The notes: generated by a model not told the origin, from the letters alone. 64,000 nt of DNA from Winogradskyella luteola (GCF_019203985.1 NZ_JAGSPD010000002.1:124001-188000); one strand, 5' to 3'; positions 9,487 through 17,243 are shown, counted from the first letter of the stretch. Made by a program: numbers and translations.

Positions 9487-9741
9487 ATGTACTGTACCTA
9501 TATTTTATATTCACAATCAAAGGACCGATACTACATTGGTCACAGTGCGGATTTGGACGATAGGCTAAAACGCCATAATGGTGGGAGAAGCAAGTCCACT
9601 AAATATGGTATCCCTTGGAAAATCGTCTACACAAAAGAATTTGCGACCAAACTGGAAGCCTATCGGCACGAAATGCATATTAAGCGACAGAAATCCAGGG
9701 ATTTTATATTGAAGCTGATAGAGTCAACTAAAAAACTATAA
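9487..9741 (+). CDS. Small GIY-YIG nuclease, copy 2
   Basis: An 84-aa near-identical copy of the upstream nuclease; YIG, Arg26 and Glu57/Glu62 are all kept. Homology to copy 1 stops after GCTGATAGAG, so the C terminus differs (STKKL instead of LQRE), and this copy presumably keeps the ancestral downstream junction. Its stop overlaps by 6 nt the 3' end of the convergent M23 peptidase gene. Both copies being open with mostly conservative changes argues for either recent duplication or maintained function. Confidence 0.85.
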   Translation: MYCTYILYSQSKDRYYIGHSADLDDRLKRHNGGRSKSTKYGIPWKIVYTKEFATKLEAYRHEMHIKRQKSRDFILKLIESTKKL

Positions 9742-10665
9742 TTCAAGTATCAACTTTTGACCAATTCTCAACGTAGAGGTTTTCTTAATTTTATTGGTTC
9801 TGCATATTGCAGCAATACTTGTTCTATTTCTTTTTGAAATTCGAGATAATGTATCGCCCTTACGAACTACATAGACTTTTCGTTGTTTTTCCAGACTTGC
9901 CAAAGCTGCTTCTTTGGTTTCAAAAAGTGTCAACTTTGCTAAACTTTTAGAACTGTGGTAACTTGGTCTGGTCCACTTGCGAGTCACCCAAATATTTTGT
10001 GAGCGTATACTATTAGAACCATCAAAATTAAAAAGGTATTCAGGATGAATATATTCACCTTTGTAACTTGTTACCAAATGCAAATGACTTCCTCTTGAAC
10101 GTCCTGTATTGCCACCTTTACCTAAATATTGTCCTTTAGAAATTGTATCATTTGCTTTAACAGCAATGTGCGACAAATGGGCATAAGTGGTTTCTATACC
10201 ATTATAATGGCGTACAACTACGGTTTTACCGTGCCCACGACTATATCTGGCAAAGCGCACTATGCCATCAAGCATGGAAACTACTGAATCACCTGTAACC
10301 AAATCGATATCTATACCTTTATGTGGGCGACCTTTACGCCAACCGTAACGTGATGTAATTACTTTTTTGTGTTGAACTGGAGAGGAGTAGGTGCTGTCCT
10401 TAAACTTTATTTCAAATGGAAATTCTGATACTGTATTTCTGTAAGGGTTATAAACAGTAGTATCCCAATAACCAGCCTTTATATCAACAATTTGTTTATT
10501 TTTTGTGTCTTTGCCTTCTATAGGAATTTCAATTTCTTCAATTAACAGGCTCTTTTCAACCGTTTTAGGAATCGTGATTTTTATAGAATTTTGAATAGTA
10601 TCTTGTTGAGCAAAAACACACATAGTAAAGACTATGGATAAAATAGTAAAAAGGGATAATTTCAT
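9736..10665 (-). CDS. M23 peptidoglycan endopeptidase with LysM domain
   Basis: A 309-aa exported lysostaphin-like zinc peptidase. I place the start at 10665 (MKLSLFTILSIVFTMCVFAQ), which gives a proper signal peptide; an upstream in-frame start at 10695 would add ten hydrophobic residues. The M23 domain has the first metal motif RPHKGIDID (His115, Asp119) and the second GSHLHL (His194/His196), with a YAHLS signature between. A LysM domain occupies the last 45 residues (VRKGDTLSRISKRNRTSIAA) and should bind glycan strands. The predicted role is cleavage of peptide cross-links during growth or division in the periplasm. Monocistronic; convergent with the GIY-YIG gene. Confidence 0.93.
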   Translation of the reverse strand: MKLSLFTILSIVFTMCVFAQQDTIQNSIKITIPKTVEKSLLIEEIEIPIEGKDTKNKQIVDIKAGYWDTTVYNPYRNTVSEFPFEIKFKDSTYSSPVQHKKVITSRYGWRKGRPHKGIDIDLVTGDSVVSMLDGIVRFARYSRGHGKTVVVRHYNGIETTYAHLSHIAVKANDTISKGQYLGKGGNTGRSRGSHLHLVTSYKGEYIHPEYLFNFDGSNSIRSQNIWVTRKWTRPSYHSSKSLAKLTLFETKEAALASLEKQRKVYVVRKGDTLSRISKRNRTSIAAICRTNKIKKTSTLRIGQKLILEL

Positions 10666-10849
10666 CAGTAATAAAAAAGCATAAAAATAAACCAACGCAA
10701 AAATATCACAAATATTATTTATTGAAATTTAAAAACGATATCGACATTAGTTTTTTCAGATTTTAGCAAATAGACTATAAAATCTATCGTATCAGTTAAA
10801 TACTTAACGGTGTAAAAAGTAAGTTTGTTATCAATTAATAAAAATTACT

Positions 10850-11269
10850 ATGAAAAAGATATATTTAATTTGCATTGTGCTAGTATTTGCTTGTAATAAA
10901 AGTATTAAAGCGCAAGCACCAGAAGCTGTTAAGACAACCTTTAAGGCAAAATACCCCGGGGAAAATGATCCTGATTGGCATAAAGACGACCAGGGTTACT
11001 ACGAAGCACATTTTAAAATAGATGGTGTAAAGTATAGAGCAGATTTTAATGCTGATGGTTCTTGGGTGGAAACTGAAACCAGTATTGACGAGGACGATTT
11101 GCCTGAAGCGATAAAAAAAGTGATTAAAGAAAAATTTGATGATGAAGAAATCACTGAAGTTGAAAAAGTTGACAGTGCAACCAAAGGCTTATTTTATGAT
11201 GTCGAATTCAAGAGAAAAGGAAAGAACAAAGACGTTGAGTTTAAAGCCAACGGCAAAATTATTAATTAA
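10850..11269 (+). CDS. Exported PepSY-like domain protein
   Basis: A 139-aa protein with an N-terminal signal (MKKIYLICIVLVFACNKSIKAQ; processing by signal peptidase I after KAQ or as a lipoprotein at Cys15 are both possible). It carries a tandem beta-sheet region of the PepSY_like (formerly DUF2874) type: KYPGENDPDWHKDDQGYYEA then DADGSWVETET-like, and a second half VEKVDSATKGLFYDVEFKRK. Such proteins are common in Bacteroidota; proposed roles include inhibition of periplasmic or outer-membrane enzymes, but no activity is established. A TAAGTTTG element (10820-10827) may be the -7 box. It ends before a good terminator. Confidence 0.8.
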   Translation: MKKIYLICIVLVFACNKSIKAQAPEAVKTTFKAKYPGENDPDWHKDDQGYYEAHFKIDGVKYRADFNADGSWVETETSIDEDDLPEAIKKVIKEKFDDEEITEVEKVDSATKGLFYDVEFKRKGKNKDVEFKANGKIIN

Positions 11270-11291
11270 ACGAACCATTTCATCCAGTCGT

Positions 11292-11320
11292 AGCATCAAT
11301 TAATCTTGATGCTTTTTTTA
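11292..11320 (+). terminator. Rho-independent terminator
   Basis: Stem AGCATCAA / TTGATGCT with a 6-nt loop and seven T residues, 22 nt after the PepSY-like gene. Confidence 0.88.
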
Positions 11321-11373
11321 TGCGCAAACTGTTGTAAATTTGCATTTTTATAAAACGTTTCGAAATCAAGTAT

Positions 11374-12927
11374 ATGTCTCAGACCAACCAAGCTATCCAA
11401 GAAAAGAAAACCGATAAAGAATTATATGACTATCAGCAAGGTGCTATAAGCCAAATTTTCGAAAAGTTTGATACCGCTCCAGACGATTACCATTTATTAT
11501 ATCAGCTACCAACTGGAGGTGGGAAAACAGTGATTTTCTCTGAGATGGTGCGCCAGTACTTAAAAAATCACAATAAGAAAGTTTTGGTAATGACCCACAG
11601 AATAGAGTTGTGCAATCAAACTTCTAAAATGCTGACCAGTTTTGGTGTCACCAATAAAGTGGTAAACAGTAAAGCAAATCTCGATGACCAAGCTGAATAT
11701 TCATGTTTTGTGGCCATGGTAGAGACTTTAAACAACAGGTTGAATGACGACAAATTAGATATTTCTGATGTGGGCTTAGTGATTATCGATGAGGCACATT
11801 ACAACTCATTCACCAAGCTTTTCAAGTTTTTTGAAAAGTCCTTTATTCTTGGAGTTACGGCAACTCCGTTGAGTTCTAACAAAGAACTACCAATGAAGGA
11901 TAATTACCAAGAGTTGATTACTGGTGAGACTATTGAGAACCTAATTGAAAACGAGTTTTTGGCAAGAGCTGAAACTTACGCTTACGATATGGGCTTAACA
12001 TCATTGGAAGTTGGTTCTAATGGGGACTATACCGTAAAATCTTCAGAAGATTTATACTCCAGTCCGGCAATGTTGCAAAAAACAGTAGACGCTTATAAAA
12101 AGCATTCGCTAGGGAAGAAGGCCTTGATTTTCAATAATGGTATCAACACATCTATTAGTGTCTATTATGCTTTTAGAGAGGCAGGTTTGCCGATTATGCA
12201 TTTAGACAATACCGCAACCAAAAAGCAACGCCGACAAATTTTAGATTGGTTTCACGAAACACCAAATGCCATATTGACTTCGGTAAGTATTTTAACCACA
12301 GGATTTGACGAACCAACCATTGATACCATTATCTTAAATAGAGCCACAAAATCCTTGACGCTCTACTACCAAATGGTGGGTAGAGGCTCTCGTATACTGA
12401 ACAATAAATCAAAATTCACCATTATTGATCTAGGTAATAACCTTTATAGATTTGGGCCATGGGGAGCGGATTTGGATTGGCAGCTCATTTTTAAGTCACC
12501 AAATTGGTATGCAGACCGTATTAAGAGTGATGAAGCTATTGAAGCCAATTTTAAGCACGATTTAGCTGACGAAATTAAAGGAGAGTTCTCTAAATCTGAA
12601 GACACCTATTTTGATATTAGGCAGACCTACAAAGATGCTGTAGCCAAAGGTGAATCTTCTAAGGTGGTTTTGGAGCGTTCCATAGAACAGCATGCCAAAA
12701 TTTGTATTGAGAACAGTGAAGATGTCTATGATGCATTAGGTTTAGCCAAATTGCTTAAAGATGATATTAATCAACGTATTGAAATCTATGCGAAGTGCAT
12801 CAGTAAAAGCACTTATAATTTTTTAAAATGGTTAAAGGACGATTATAAAAAGAAGCTCAACTCTTATTTACGTGCAAATTTTGATGAGAAGTTTGAAGAA
12901 ATTCATGGTTATCCACCAGAAAAATAA
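11374..12927 (+). CDS. SF2 DEAD/DEAH helicase, RadD-like
   Basis: A 517-aa superfamily 2 helicase. Motif Q-like YDYQQGAI precedes Walker A LPTGGGKT (residues 45-52), Ia (VLVMTHRIEL), DEAH at 139-142, motif III (GVTATP), and the C-terminal RecA domain with ILTTGFDEP (motif V) and QMVGRGSR (motif VI). The VGRGxR form of motif VI and the single-domain layout match RadD/YejH-like helicases, which act in double-strand-break repair and branch processing. The last 130 residues are a helical family-specific tail and no zinc motif is visible. A TAAATTTG box (11335-11342) lies 31 nt upstream of the start. The genomic role beyond DNA/RNA unwinding is inferred only. Confidence 0.88.
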   Translation: MSQTNQAIQEKKTDKELYDYQQGAISQIFEKFDTAPDDYHLLYQLPTGGGKTVIFSEMVRQYLKNHNKKVLVMTHRIELCNQTSKMLTSFGVTNKVVNSKANLDDQAEYSCFVAMVETLNNRLNDDKLDISDVGLVIIDEAHYNSFTKLFKFFEKSFILGVTATPLSSNKELPMKDNYQELITGETIENLIENEFLARAETYAYDMGLTSLEVGSNGDYTVKSSEDLYSSPAMLQKTVDAYKKHSLGKKALIFNNGINTSISVYYAFREAGLPIMHLDNTATKKQRRQILDWFHETPNAILTSVSILTTGFDEPTIDTIILNRATKSLTLYYQMVGRGSRILNNKSKFTIIDLGNNLYRFGPWGADLDWQLIFKSPNWYADRIKSDEAIEANFKHDLADEIKGEFSKSEDTYFDIRQTYKDAVAKGESSKVVLERSIEQHAKICIENSEDVYDALGLAKLLKDDINQRIEIYAKCISKSTYNFLKWLKDDYKKKLNSYLRANFDEKFEEIHGYPPEK

Positions 12928-13084
12928 TTTTCGTAAGTCACTTGTTTTTAAAAACTTAAATATTCTTAAATTAAGTTTTAATTTATTGTTAAACCCGCCT
13001 CTAAGACGTTAAGATTTCTTAATAAATTTGACTCGTATATACTACTCTTATATATTAAAGATAGAATCATAAAATCTTAGAACA

Positions 13085-13477
13085 ATGAAAACACTTATAC
13101 TAGCACTGGCATTACTGTTTACAATTCAACTTTCGGGACAAGATCCTATAATGCAAAAGGATCACGATGCCTTGGAAAATGTCGCCACAAAAATCACTAA
13201 GGCTTACGATGACCAAATAGGGTTGGACGGTAGCCAATTTGTACCATTTCAAAAAATAGTTGAAGAGTATTTAATTAGAGAGGAAACTATTCATAAAAAC
13301 TTTAAAGGTAGACAAAAATTAGACTTGCTCTATAATCTACGTAAAGCTGAGAGCATGGAAATTAGAAATGTGTTGACCCAACCACAATTCAATCTTTACA
13401 AGACCATAAAGCCACAAATTCAACCTTTGGCGAAAATCAATTCCAAAAAAGATATTTCTGACGATACCGATAAGTAA
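13085..13477 (+). CDS. Small exported helical protein of unknown function
   Basis: A 130-aa protein with a signal peptide (MKTLILALALLFTIQLSGQ) and a predominantly helical, charged mature part containing LDLLYNLRKAESMEIRNVLT, reminiscent of the periplasmic Spy/LTxxQ-like helical layout (LTQPQFNLYKTIKPQ). Homologues of this kind are common and unnamed in flavobacteria. A TAAATTTG element (13023-13030) upstream could be its -7 box, but the TTG is not well placed. A strong terminator follows 20 nt after the stop. No function can be assigned. Confidence 0.75.
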   Translation: MKTLILALALLFTIQLSGQDPIMQKDHDALENVATKITKAYDDQIGLDGSQFVPFQKIVEEYLIREETIHKNFKGRQKLDLLYNLRKAESMEIRNVLTQPQFNLYKTIKPQIQPLAKINSKKDISDDTDK

Positions 13478-13497
13478 GAATTGAACAGTTTGGTATT

Positions 13498-13530
13498 AAC
13501 GATGGTAATCTTTACCATCGTTATTTATTT
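13498..13530 (+). terminator. Rho-independent terminator
   Basis: A perfect 11-bp stem AACGATGGTAA / TTACCATCGTT with a 3-nt loop, followed by ATTTATTTA. Confidence 0.8.
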
Positions 13531-13571
13531 ACGTTAATATTAGAACAGGTCATAAAAGACTGTTAATGTGG

Positions 13572-13602
13572 TTGTTATTTGTAAATTAAGGTTGTATATT
13601 TA
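13572..13602 (+). promoter_or_regulatory. Putative promoter of the DUF4251 gene
   Basis: TTG (13572-13574), a 20-nt spacer and TATATTTA (13595-13602) match TTG-N-TAnnTTTG with one mismatch; the ATG lies only 8 nt further on, implying a very short leader. Confidence 0.45.
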
Positions 13603-13610
13603 GCTCTCTA

Positions 13611-14204
13611 ATGAATAGAAGCATCTTACATTATCGCCTAAATTTATTCCTATTGGTTGGAATTTTAAGTCTATTATGGACATGCAAATCTGCTGATAAA
13701 GCTGAAAATAGAGCAAATGATTTGCTTGCTTTAGAGCAGCTGTCTGAACAAGAAGAGTATCGTATTGATGTAAAAGTTGCGTTTCCTTTTAATACTTTGG
13801 CAACCACACAAGTACTAAATGCTTTATTGATACAGAATGCAGGAAACAATCCCAATAGAATTGATGTAGCCGGAAATGGTAATTTTATAGAGATACGCAA
13901 AGACTCCGTGAAAGGTTATCTGCCATTTTTTGGAGAACGCCGCATAAATGGTGGATCTTATGGTGCAAATGAAGCTGGTATACAATTTGACGGTAAGCTA
14001 GAAAACTATACCAAACAAGTAAACGAAAAGAAAGGCAAACTGGTTCTTGAGTTTAGTACAGAACAAATAAAGAATGGATCGGATAGCTACGATGTTATTA
14101 TTGAGATCTACCCAAACGAAAATACCATGGTAACTGTAACACCAACGTATAAAACCTTTATGCGTTATTCGGGAATGTTAACTGCAGTGGATATTGTGGA
14201 ATAG
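13611..14204 (+). CDS. DUF4251 domain protein, putative lipoprotein
   Basis: A 197-aa protein whose N-terminal hydrophobic stretch ends in LLWTCKSAD, a possible lipobox with Cys26. The rest matches the Bacteroidota DUF4251 layout: VAFPFNTLATTQVLNALLIQ, DSVKGYLPFFGERR, a GGSYGANEAGIQFDG turn, and a C-terminal sheet ending KTFMRYSGML. DUF4251 proteins are presumed periplasmic or envelope-anchored and have no known activity. It is the last conserved gene before the accessory island, whose left repeat begins 57 nt downstream. Confidence 0.85.
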   Translation: MNRSILHYRLNLFLLVGILSLLWTCKSADKAENRANDLLALEQLSEQEEYRIDVKVAFPFNTLATTQVLNALLIQNAGNNPNRIDVAGNGNFIEIRKDSVKGYLPFFGERRINGGSYGANEAGIQFDGKLENYTKQVNEKKGKLVLEFSTEQIKNGSDSYDVIIEIYPNENTMVTVTPTYKTFMRYSGMLTAVDIVE

Positions 14205-14260
14205 TGAAAGGGGAATTTTGGACGAGATTAGTTTGTGTATTATTTTACATAATGTAAGTT

Positions 14261-14315
14261 ATAGGACATTTTTAATATTTGATTATCCAGTGGATGATTA
14301 AATATTAAAACCAAT
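14261..14315 (+). repeat. Island-flanking repeat R1, left copy (long palindrome)
   Basis: 55 nt that recur at 20536-20590 with one mismatch. The core is a near-perfect palindrome with arms of about 20 nt centred on TTATCCAGTGGAT, so the element can form a long hairpin. Confidence 0.92.
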
Positions 14316-14318
14316 GTT

Positions 14319-14388
14319 CAGCGCACACTATTTAGTGTTGAATGTCCTGCGGACATTTGTTGCTAAATACACAAAGCCTAGCTTTTAG
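14319..14388 (+). repeat. Island-flanking repeat R2, left copy
   Basis: 70 nt starting CAGCGCACACTATTTAGTG that recur at 20713-20782 with a single mismatch. Internally it can fold on AATGTCC-TGC-GGACATT with outer pairs TTTAG/CTAAA. In this flank it follows R1 by 3 nt; in the right flank 122 nt separate them. Confidence 0.93.
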
Positions 14389-14530
14389 TCATAATCGCGT
14401 AAACGACAAAATGTACATGATAAAAAATTTTAGACGATTACTCACAAGTTTAATATTGTTTTAAGTGTTCGTGAATGCTGCGCATGTCTCGTGGATTGCC
14501 ACAAGAGCATAATTATTTAAAGGATTTGTA

Positions 14531-14567
14531 TTTAAAACCAATCATCCACTGGATAATCGATTTTAAA
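14531..14567 (-). repeat. R1-like palindrome, third copy (inverted, diverged)
   Basis: A 37-nt imperfect palindrome with the core ATCATCCACTGGATAAT and TTTAAAA/TTTTAAA ends, preceded by the AACCAAT end of R1 in inverted order. It supports R1 being a repeat family rather than a one-off duplication. Confidence 0.65.
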
Positions 14568-14842
14568 TAATCTATGCACTTGTTATATATAGAATTCCAA
14601 ATTGGCTTTTTTAAGTTTCAATATCTTTTGTCTTGAAACAAAAGAAACAAAAATTCTTCATTAGGTATTTTAAAAATTGATACTCAATCAATTCTTTAAA
14701 ATAGTATATAATTTTGGAAACAATTACGGTTCTTTACGCTATATTTTAAGAAACATTTGAACTTCTTAAGATTGCTTTGGAATCCAATTAAAAGGTAGAA
14801 TTTTTAAGAATATTTATTACTAGCTCCTTAAAATCTTACGCT

Positions 14843-15199
14843 TCATTCACCTATTGTTTTACCAAATAAACTAGGTATTAAACTTACATTGTTACTTATA
14901 AAGATATCGCTGTCTGATTGCGACAAATCCTTTGACGGAATTATATAAATCATTCGAGATTCTTCTTCAATTGTTAAAACTAGAATAAGAAATAAATTAT
15001 CTCTTAATTCTCCTAAGTCTTTTTTTACAATTTTAGCACTACGATCTATAGTATCTAAATCTAATGATTGTAGAAAAATTTCATTAGTTCCTATAAGAAA
15101 ATCGACTCCTTCCCTTCCACTCTGTTTTGGTGCTAATTTTAATCCGAATTTTTCTAGTTCTGTTTTGACAAAAGCAACTATTTTGTTTTGCTTATTCAC
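14843..15199 (-). CDS. Small protein of unknown function, possible PD-(D/E)XK relative
   Basis: A 118-aa soluble protein. The order GREGVDFLIGTNEIFLQSLD followed by LFLILVLTIEEESRMIYIIP resembles the core of restriction-endonuclease-like proteins (Asp in a G-x-D strand, a following strand normally E-x-K/Q-x-K, then a hydrophobic strand ending in YIIPS). The lysine expected after the second strand is missing (LQSLD), so any nuclease activity is doubtful and the fold assignment is tentative. It is the last gene of the compact minus-strand run, 54 nt after the 48-aa gene. Confidence 0.55.
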   Translation of the reverse strand: MNKQNKIVAFVKTELEKFGLKLAPKQSGREGVDFLIGTNEIFLQSLDLDTIDRSAKIVKKDLGELRDNLFLILVLTIEEESRMIYIIPSKDLSQSDSDIFISNNVSLIPSLFGKTIGE

Positions 15200-15253
15200 A
15201 AGCTATTATTTAAGGTAGAACATATCATTATCAATTTCCTTAACCGATGAATG

Positions 15254-15400
15254 TTAGAGAACAATATCAATATCATTAACATTTCCACCAGCTCTCAAAA
15301 TAATTTCTTTAATATATCCTCTACTGACTGTTTCTAAAGATTCCACCATCATTTCGGTCTTAATAATTCCTAGATAAGCATCAATGACAGTATTTTCCAT
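15254..15400 (-). CDS. Putative 48-aa protein
   Basis: An open frame from ATG at 15400 to TAA at 15254, starting MENTVIDAYLGIIKTEMMVE and ending AGGNVNDIDIVL. It starts 5 nt after the stop of the zinc-ribbon gene, in keeping with the tight spacing of this run. The predicted structure is a helical N terminus and a short strand; no recognisable domain. Short length makes the call moderate. Confidence 0.45.
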   Translation of the reverse strand: MENTVIDAYLGIIKTEMMVESLETVSRGYIKEIILRAGGNVNDIDIVL

Positions 15401-15405
15401 ATTGT

Positions 15406-15600
15406 CTATCTTATTTTTAAAAACTTTATAATCTTTTGAAGAAGTGCACCATTATTATAATATTCTAAAAAACTAACTACAGTATTACAAGAACCACATT
15501 TAATAGCACTCAATTTAAAATTATAATCTCTAACCTCTACCACTTCTGATACAAAATTGTTGGCTCTTTCGCATTTTGGGCATTTTATATTTGTAAACAT
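15406..15600 (-). CDS. Small zinc-ribbon protein
   Basis: A 64-aa protein with two CxxC knuckles, IKCPKCERANN (Cys8/Cys11) and IKCGSCNTVVS (Cys35/Cys38), separated by two beta strands as in rubredoxin-like zinc ribbons, then a hydrophobic/basic helix LLQKIIKFLKIR. The family binds zinc and usually nucleic acid or protein. It starts 7 nt after the proline-tailed gene's stop and is part of the compact operon; partner and role unknown. Confidence 0.7.
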   Translation of the reverse strand: MFTNIKCPKCERANNFVSEVVEVRDYNFKLSAIKCGSCNTVVSFLEYYNNGALLQKIIKFLKIR

Positions 15601-15607
15601 AGTTTAT

Positions 15608-15730
15608 TTATTTTTTTGGTGGCGGAGGTGGTGGATTTCTCATCGTAGGAACACTTCCTTTTACAATACCGGATGATCTTTGAGTTGTTTTGGGTTTAGG
15701 TGCTTGTGACCTATTTCTTTCTTTTGCCAT
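15608..15730 (-). CDS. 40-aa basic, proline-tailed small protein
   Basis: Reads MAKERNRSQAPKPKTTQRSS at the N terminus and ends MRNPPPPPPKK. It is very basic, disordered, and carries a run of six prolines before the C-terminal lysines. It lies between the 2-TM gene (10-nt gap) and the zinc-ribbon gene (7-nt gap). The tight spacing and the peculiar composition argue that it is translated; a poly-proline tail could bind an SH3-, WW- or EVH1-like partner or stall at polyPro without EF-P. Function unknown. Confidence 0.55.
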   Translation of the reverse strand: MAKERNRSQAPKPKTTQRSSGIVKGSVPTMRNPPPPPPKK

Positions 15731-15740
15731 AATTATTGAT

Positions 15741-16226
15741 TTAAAAATTATTAAAATATTCTCTTGTTCTTATATCTGCTTTCTTTTTAAGCTTTTTCCA
15801 ATGTTTGATGTTTAATTTATCATCCAATTTTTCTATTGCAACAAAATCTGTGTCCTTAAGCATGAAAAACTCTTTCTTTATTCGTTTTTCTTTTTTAGAA
15901 TTATTATCGCATTCATACCAAAGTTCCTCTAATTTTGTAAGATATTTAAGGTACATATTTCTTAATACTGATATTTCTTCAAGTTCTGAATCAGATCTTA
16001 CAATTTGATTTTCAATTAAAGCAATTAATTGAATCACAGCTATAATAATACATGCAACCCAAGCCAATGGCTCCCAAAATGCCCAACCAAAAACTCCTGA
16101 TCCAGAAAATATTAATGTAGCTATTTTTATGTATCGCTTTAAATCTTTCTGGAAATCTAAATACAAGGAAAGGTAAATTTCGCCGAACTTTATCTGTAGC
16201 ATTTCATACCAAACCTTTTTTCTCAT
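15741..16226 (-). CDS. 2-TM membrane protein with coiled coil (SLATT-like architecture)
   Basis: A 161-aa protein: amphipathic N terminus (VWYEMLQIKFGEIYLSLYLD), TM1 about residues 33-50 and TM2 about 53-71 with a very short turn (WAFWEPLAW), then a charged helical C-terminal domain (LRNMYLKYLTKLEELWYECD and beyond). Two closely spaced helices followed by a cytosolic coiled coil is the layout of SLATT-type pore-forming effectors in nucleotide-signalling defence systems, but I cannot show homology. It sits in the middle of the small-gene run, 11 nt after the 44-aa gene. Confidence 0.65.
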   Translation of the reverse strand: MRKKVWYEMLQIKFGEIYLSLYLDFQKDLKRYIKIATLIFSGSGVFGWAFWEPLAWVACIIIAVIQLIALIENQIVRSDSELEEISVLRNMYLKYLTKLEELWYECDNNSKKEKRIKKEFFMLKDTDFVAIEKLDDKLNIKHWKKLKKKADIRTREYFNNF

Positions 16227-16237
16227 AATTCTAGGAC

Positions 16238-16372
16238 TTATTTTTTCCTTTTTTTCGTTGGCCCCACTTTAATTGTCTCAATGGTTGTCGTTTTTGGTCT
16301 TCTCTTTGCTTCTTCAATTTTTATGAATTGACCACTTCCAGCATCTCTGCCTCTTTTACTTGTTCTTGCCAT
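16238..16372 (-). CDS. 44-aa basic small protein
   Basis: Starts MARTSKRGRDAGSGQFIKIE and ends VGPTKKRKK. It is rich in Lys/Arg/Thr with an S-G-Q-F-I-type motif and a repeated TTT-ET-IK stretch; from memory, similar M-A-x-T-S-K-R...GxFI small proteins occur in accessory regions of Gram-negative bacteria, without known function. It lies 28 nt after the GIY-YIG-like gene's stop and 11 nt before the 2-TM gene. Conserved-looking composition and operon spacing support it as real. Confidence 0.6.
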   Translation of the reverse strand: MARTSKRGRDAGSGQFIKIEEAKRRPKTTTIETIKVGPTKKRKK

Positions 16373-16400
16373 TTTAATTGCTTTTAATTATTATAATCTA

Positions 16401-16805
16401 TTATTTATTGAATTGAATATTATTTATCGGTTTATACTTTATAATGCGTTCTTTTTCAAGTTTTAAAGCTTCGATTCTTGGTTTTGGATTATCTTTTATT
16501 ACTCTACTAAAAATCTTTCCATTTTTTCTATGTTCTGTCATACGTTTTTGAAATCTATCTGCATAAGTAATTCCTTCATATACACGTTTTCCTTTATAAA
16601 AATGAGTGTAATTAATAGTGTTGTCAGGACTTCCAAATAAATACATTAGACTATATCCACAAGTACTACCAAAAAATACGCTTGGCAGAATTTCAAATAA
16701 CAAGACCTTTTCTTTATTATTTTTAGTCTTTTCAATATATGCATATATACCGCCTGCAAAACCACCAATTAATAGGCCAAATATTTTTTCATTTTTTGTT
16801 GCCAT
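16401..16805 (-). CDS. Membrane-anchored GIY-YIG-like protein
   Basis: 134 aa. Residues 8-25 (FGLLIGGFAGGIYAYI) and 36-57 are hydrophobic, giving two predicted TM segments. The rest reads as a compact GIY-YIG fold: THFYKGKRVYEGIT (Tyr76, Gly78 at the YIG position), basic helix DRFQKRMTEHRKNGK (Arg84/Arg88), then IEALKLEKERIIKYKPINN with the candidate metal Glu (117, or 112) and the terminal Asn found in many family members. The first GIY strand is replaced by THFY, so activity is uncertain. Membrane tethering of a GIY-YIG domain is unusual. It starts 5 nt after the DUF3892 gene's stop. Confidence 0.65.
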   Translation of the reverse strand: MATKNEKIFGLLIGGFAGGIYAYIEKTKNNKEKVLLFEILPSVFFGSTCGYSLMYLFGSPDNTINYTHFYKGKRVYEGITYADRFQKRMTEHRKNGKIFSRVIKDNPKPRIEALKLEKERIIKYKPINNIQFNK

Positions 16806-16810
16806 AATAA

Positions 16811-17128
16811 TTAGCTTCTTATTGGTTTCATATTTATTGAGTTATCTAAATTATCTTTAACCGTTGCATTTGCTACAGTGCGCAGAAATTCTCGACCATT
16901 ATTAGAGAAATAGGTTACTTCTGCTCCAATTGACCAATCTGGATATCCCCAGGTTATAGTTTTTATTAAGAATTTTTGCTTGAGCAATTTTATAACTGTT
17001 TGTTCGTCAGTTTTCTCTCCAAATTTGAAAGAATTATCGTCGTTAACTTTATGAAGTAATACGTGTGTTATGTTATCATTAACATCTTTCCAAACACCTG
17101 AAATGAAAAAGTTTGCAAGTTTTGCCAT
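16811..17128 (-). CDS. DUF3892 domain protein
   Basis: A 105-aa protein matching the DUF3892 pattern: FFISGVWKDVNDNITHVLLH near the N terminus, a middle helix with VIKLLKQKF, then the WGYPDWSIGAEVTYFSN strand pair, and a C-terminal REFLRTVANATVKDNLDN. The family is small, soluble, of unknown function, and scattered in accessory regions. It is the first gene of the eight-gene minus-strand run; the 115-bp gap to the WYL gene contains an AATAGTT-N6-AACTATT inverted repeat. Confidence 0.75.
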   Translation of the reverse strand: MAKLANFFISGVWKDVNDNITHVLLHKVNDDNSFKFGEKTDEQTVIKLLKQKFLIKTITWGYPDWSIGAEVTYFSNNGREFLRTVANATVKDNLDNSINMKPIRS

Positions 17129-17159
17129 CTTTATATATGTTTAATTATCTTTTTTCTAC

Positions 17160-17179
17160 AATAGTTATTTAAAACTATT
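17160..17179. promoter_or_regulatory. Inverted repeat upstream of the small-gene operon
   Basis: AATAGTT-ATTTAA-AACTATT (7-bp arms) lies 32 nt upstream of the DUF3892 start, where an operator or promoter element of the small-gene operon would be expected. No matching promoter box was confidently placed. Confidence 0.35.
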
Positions 17180-17243
17180 TTACGATACAAATAAACAACT
17201 ACATGACGCACTCTATTTGCGCCATATAAAAAATAGTCAGATT

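Larger units (their letters stand above)
14205..14842. other. Gene-free left flank of the accessory island
   Basis: I see no coding region in these 638 bp. They contain repeat R1 (14261-14315), repeat R2 (14319-14388), a stretch at about 14434-14487 that matches, inverted, the sequence 20646-20700 on the other side of the island (shared core GAATGCTGCGCAT), a third R1-like palindrome (14531-14567) and a short hairpin TCTTTTGT-N6-ACAAAAGA (14624-14645). Confidence 0.8.

Noticed and set aside
16238..16372. Possible toxin-antitoxin pair (44-aa basic protein with the 2-TM protein)
   Set aside because: The 2-TM protein with its long cytosolic helix is larger than type I toxins, and no antitoxin-like DNA-binding domain is adjacent; called as unknown instead.
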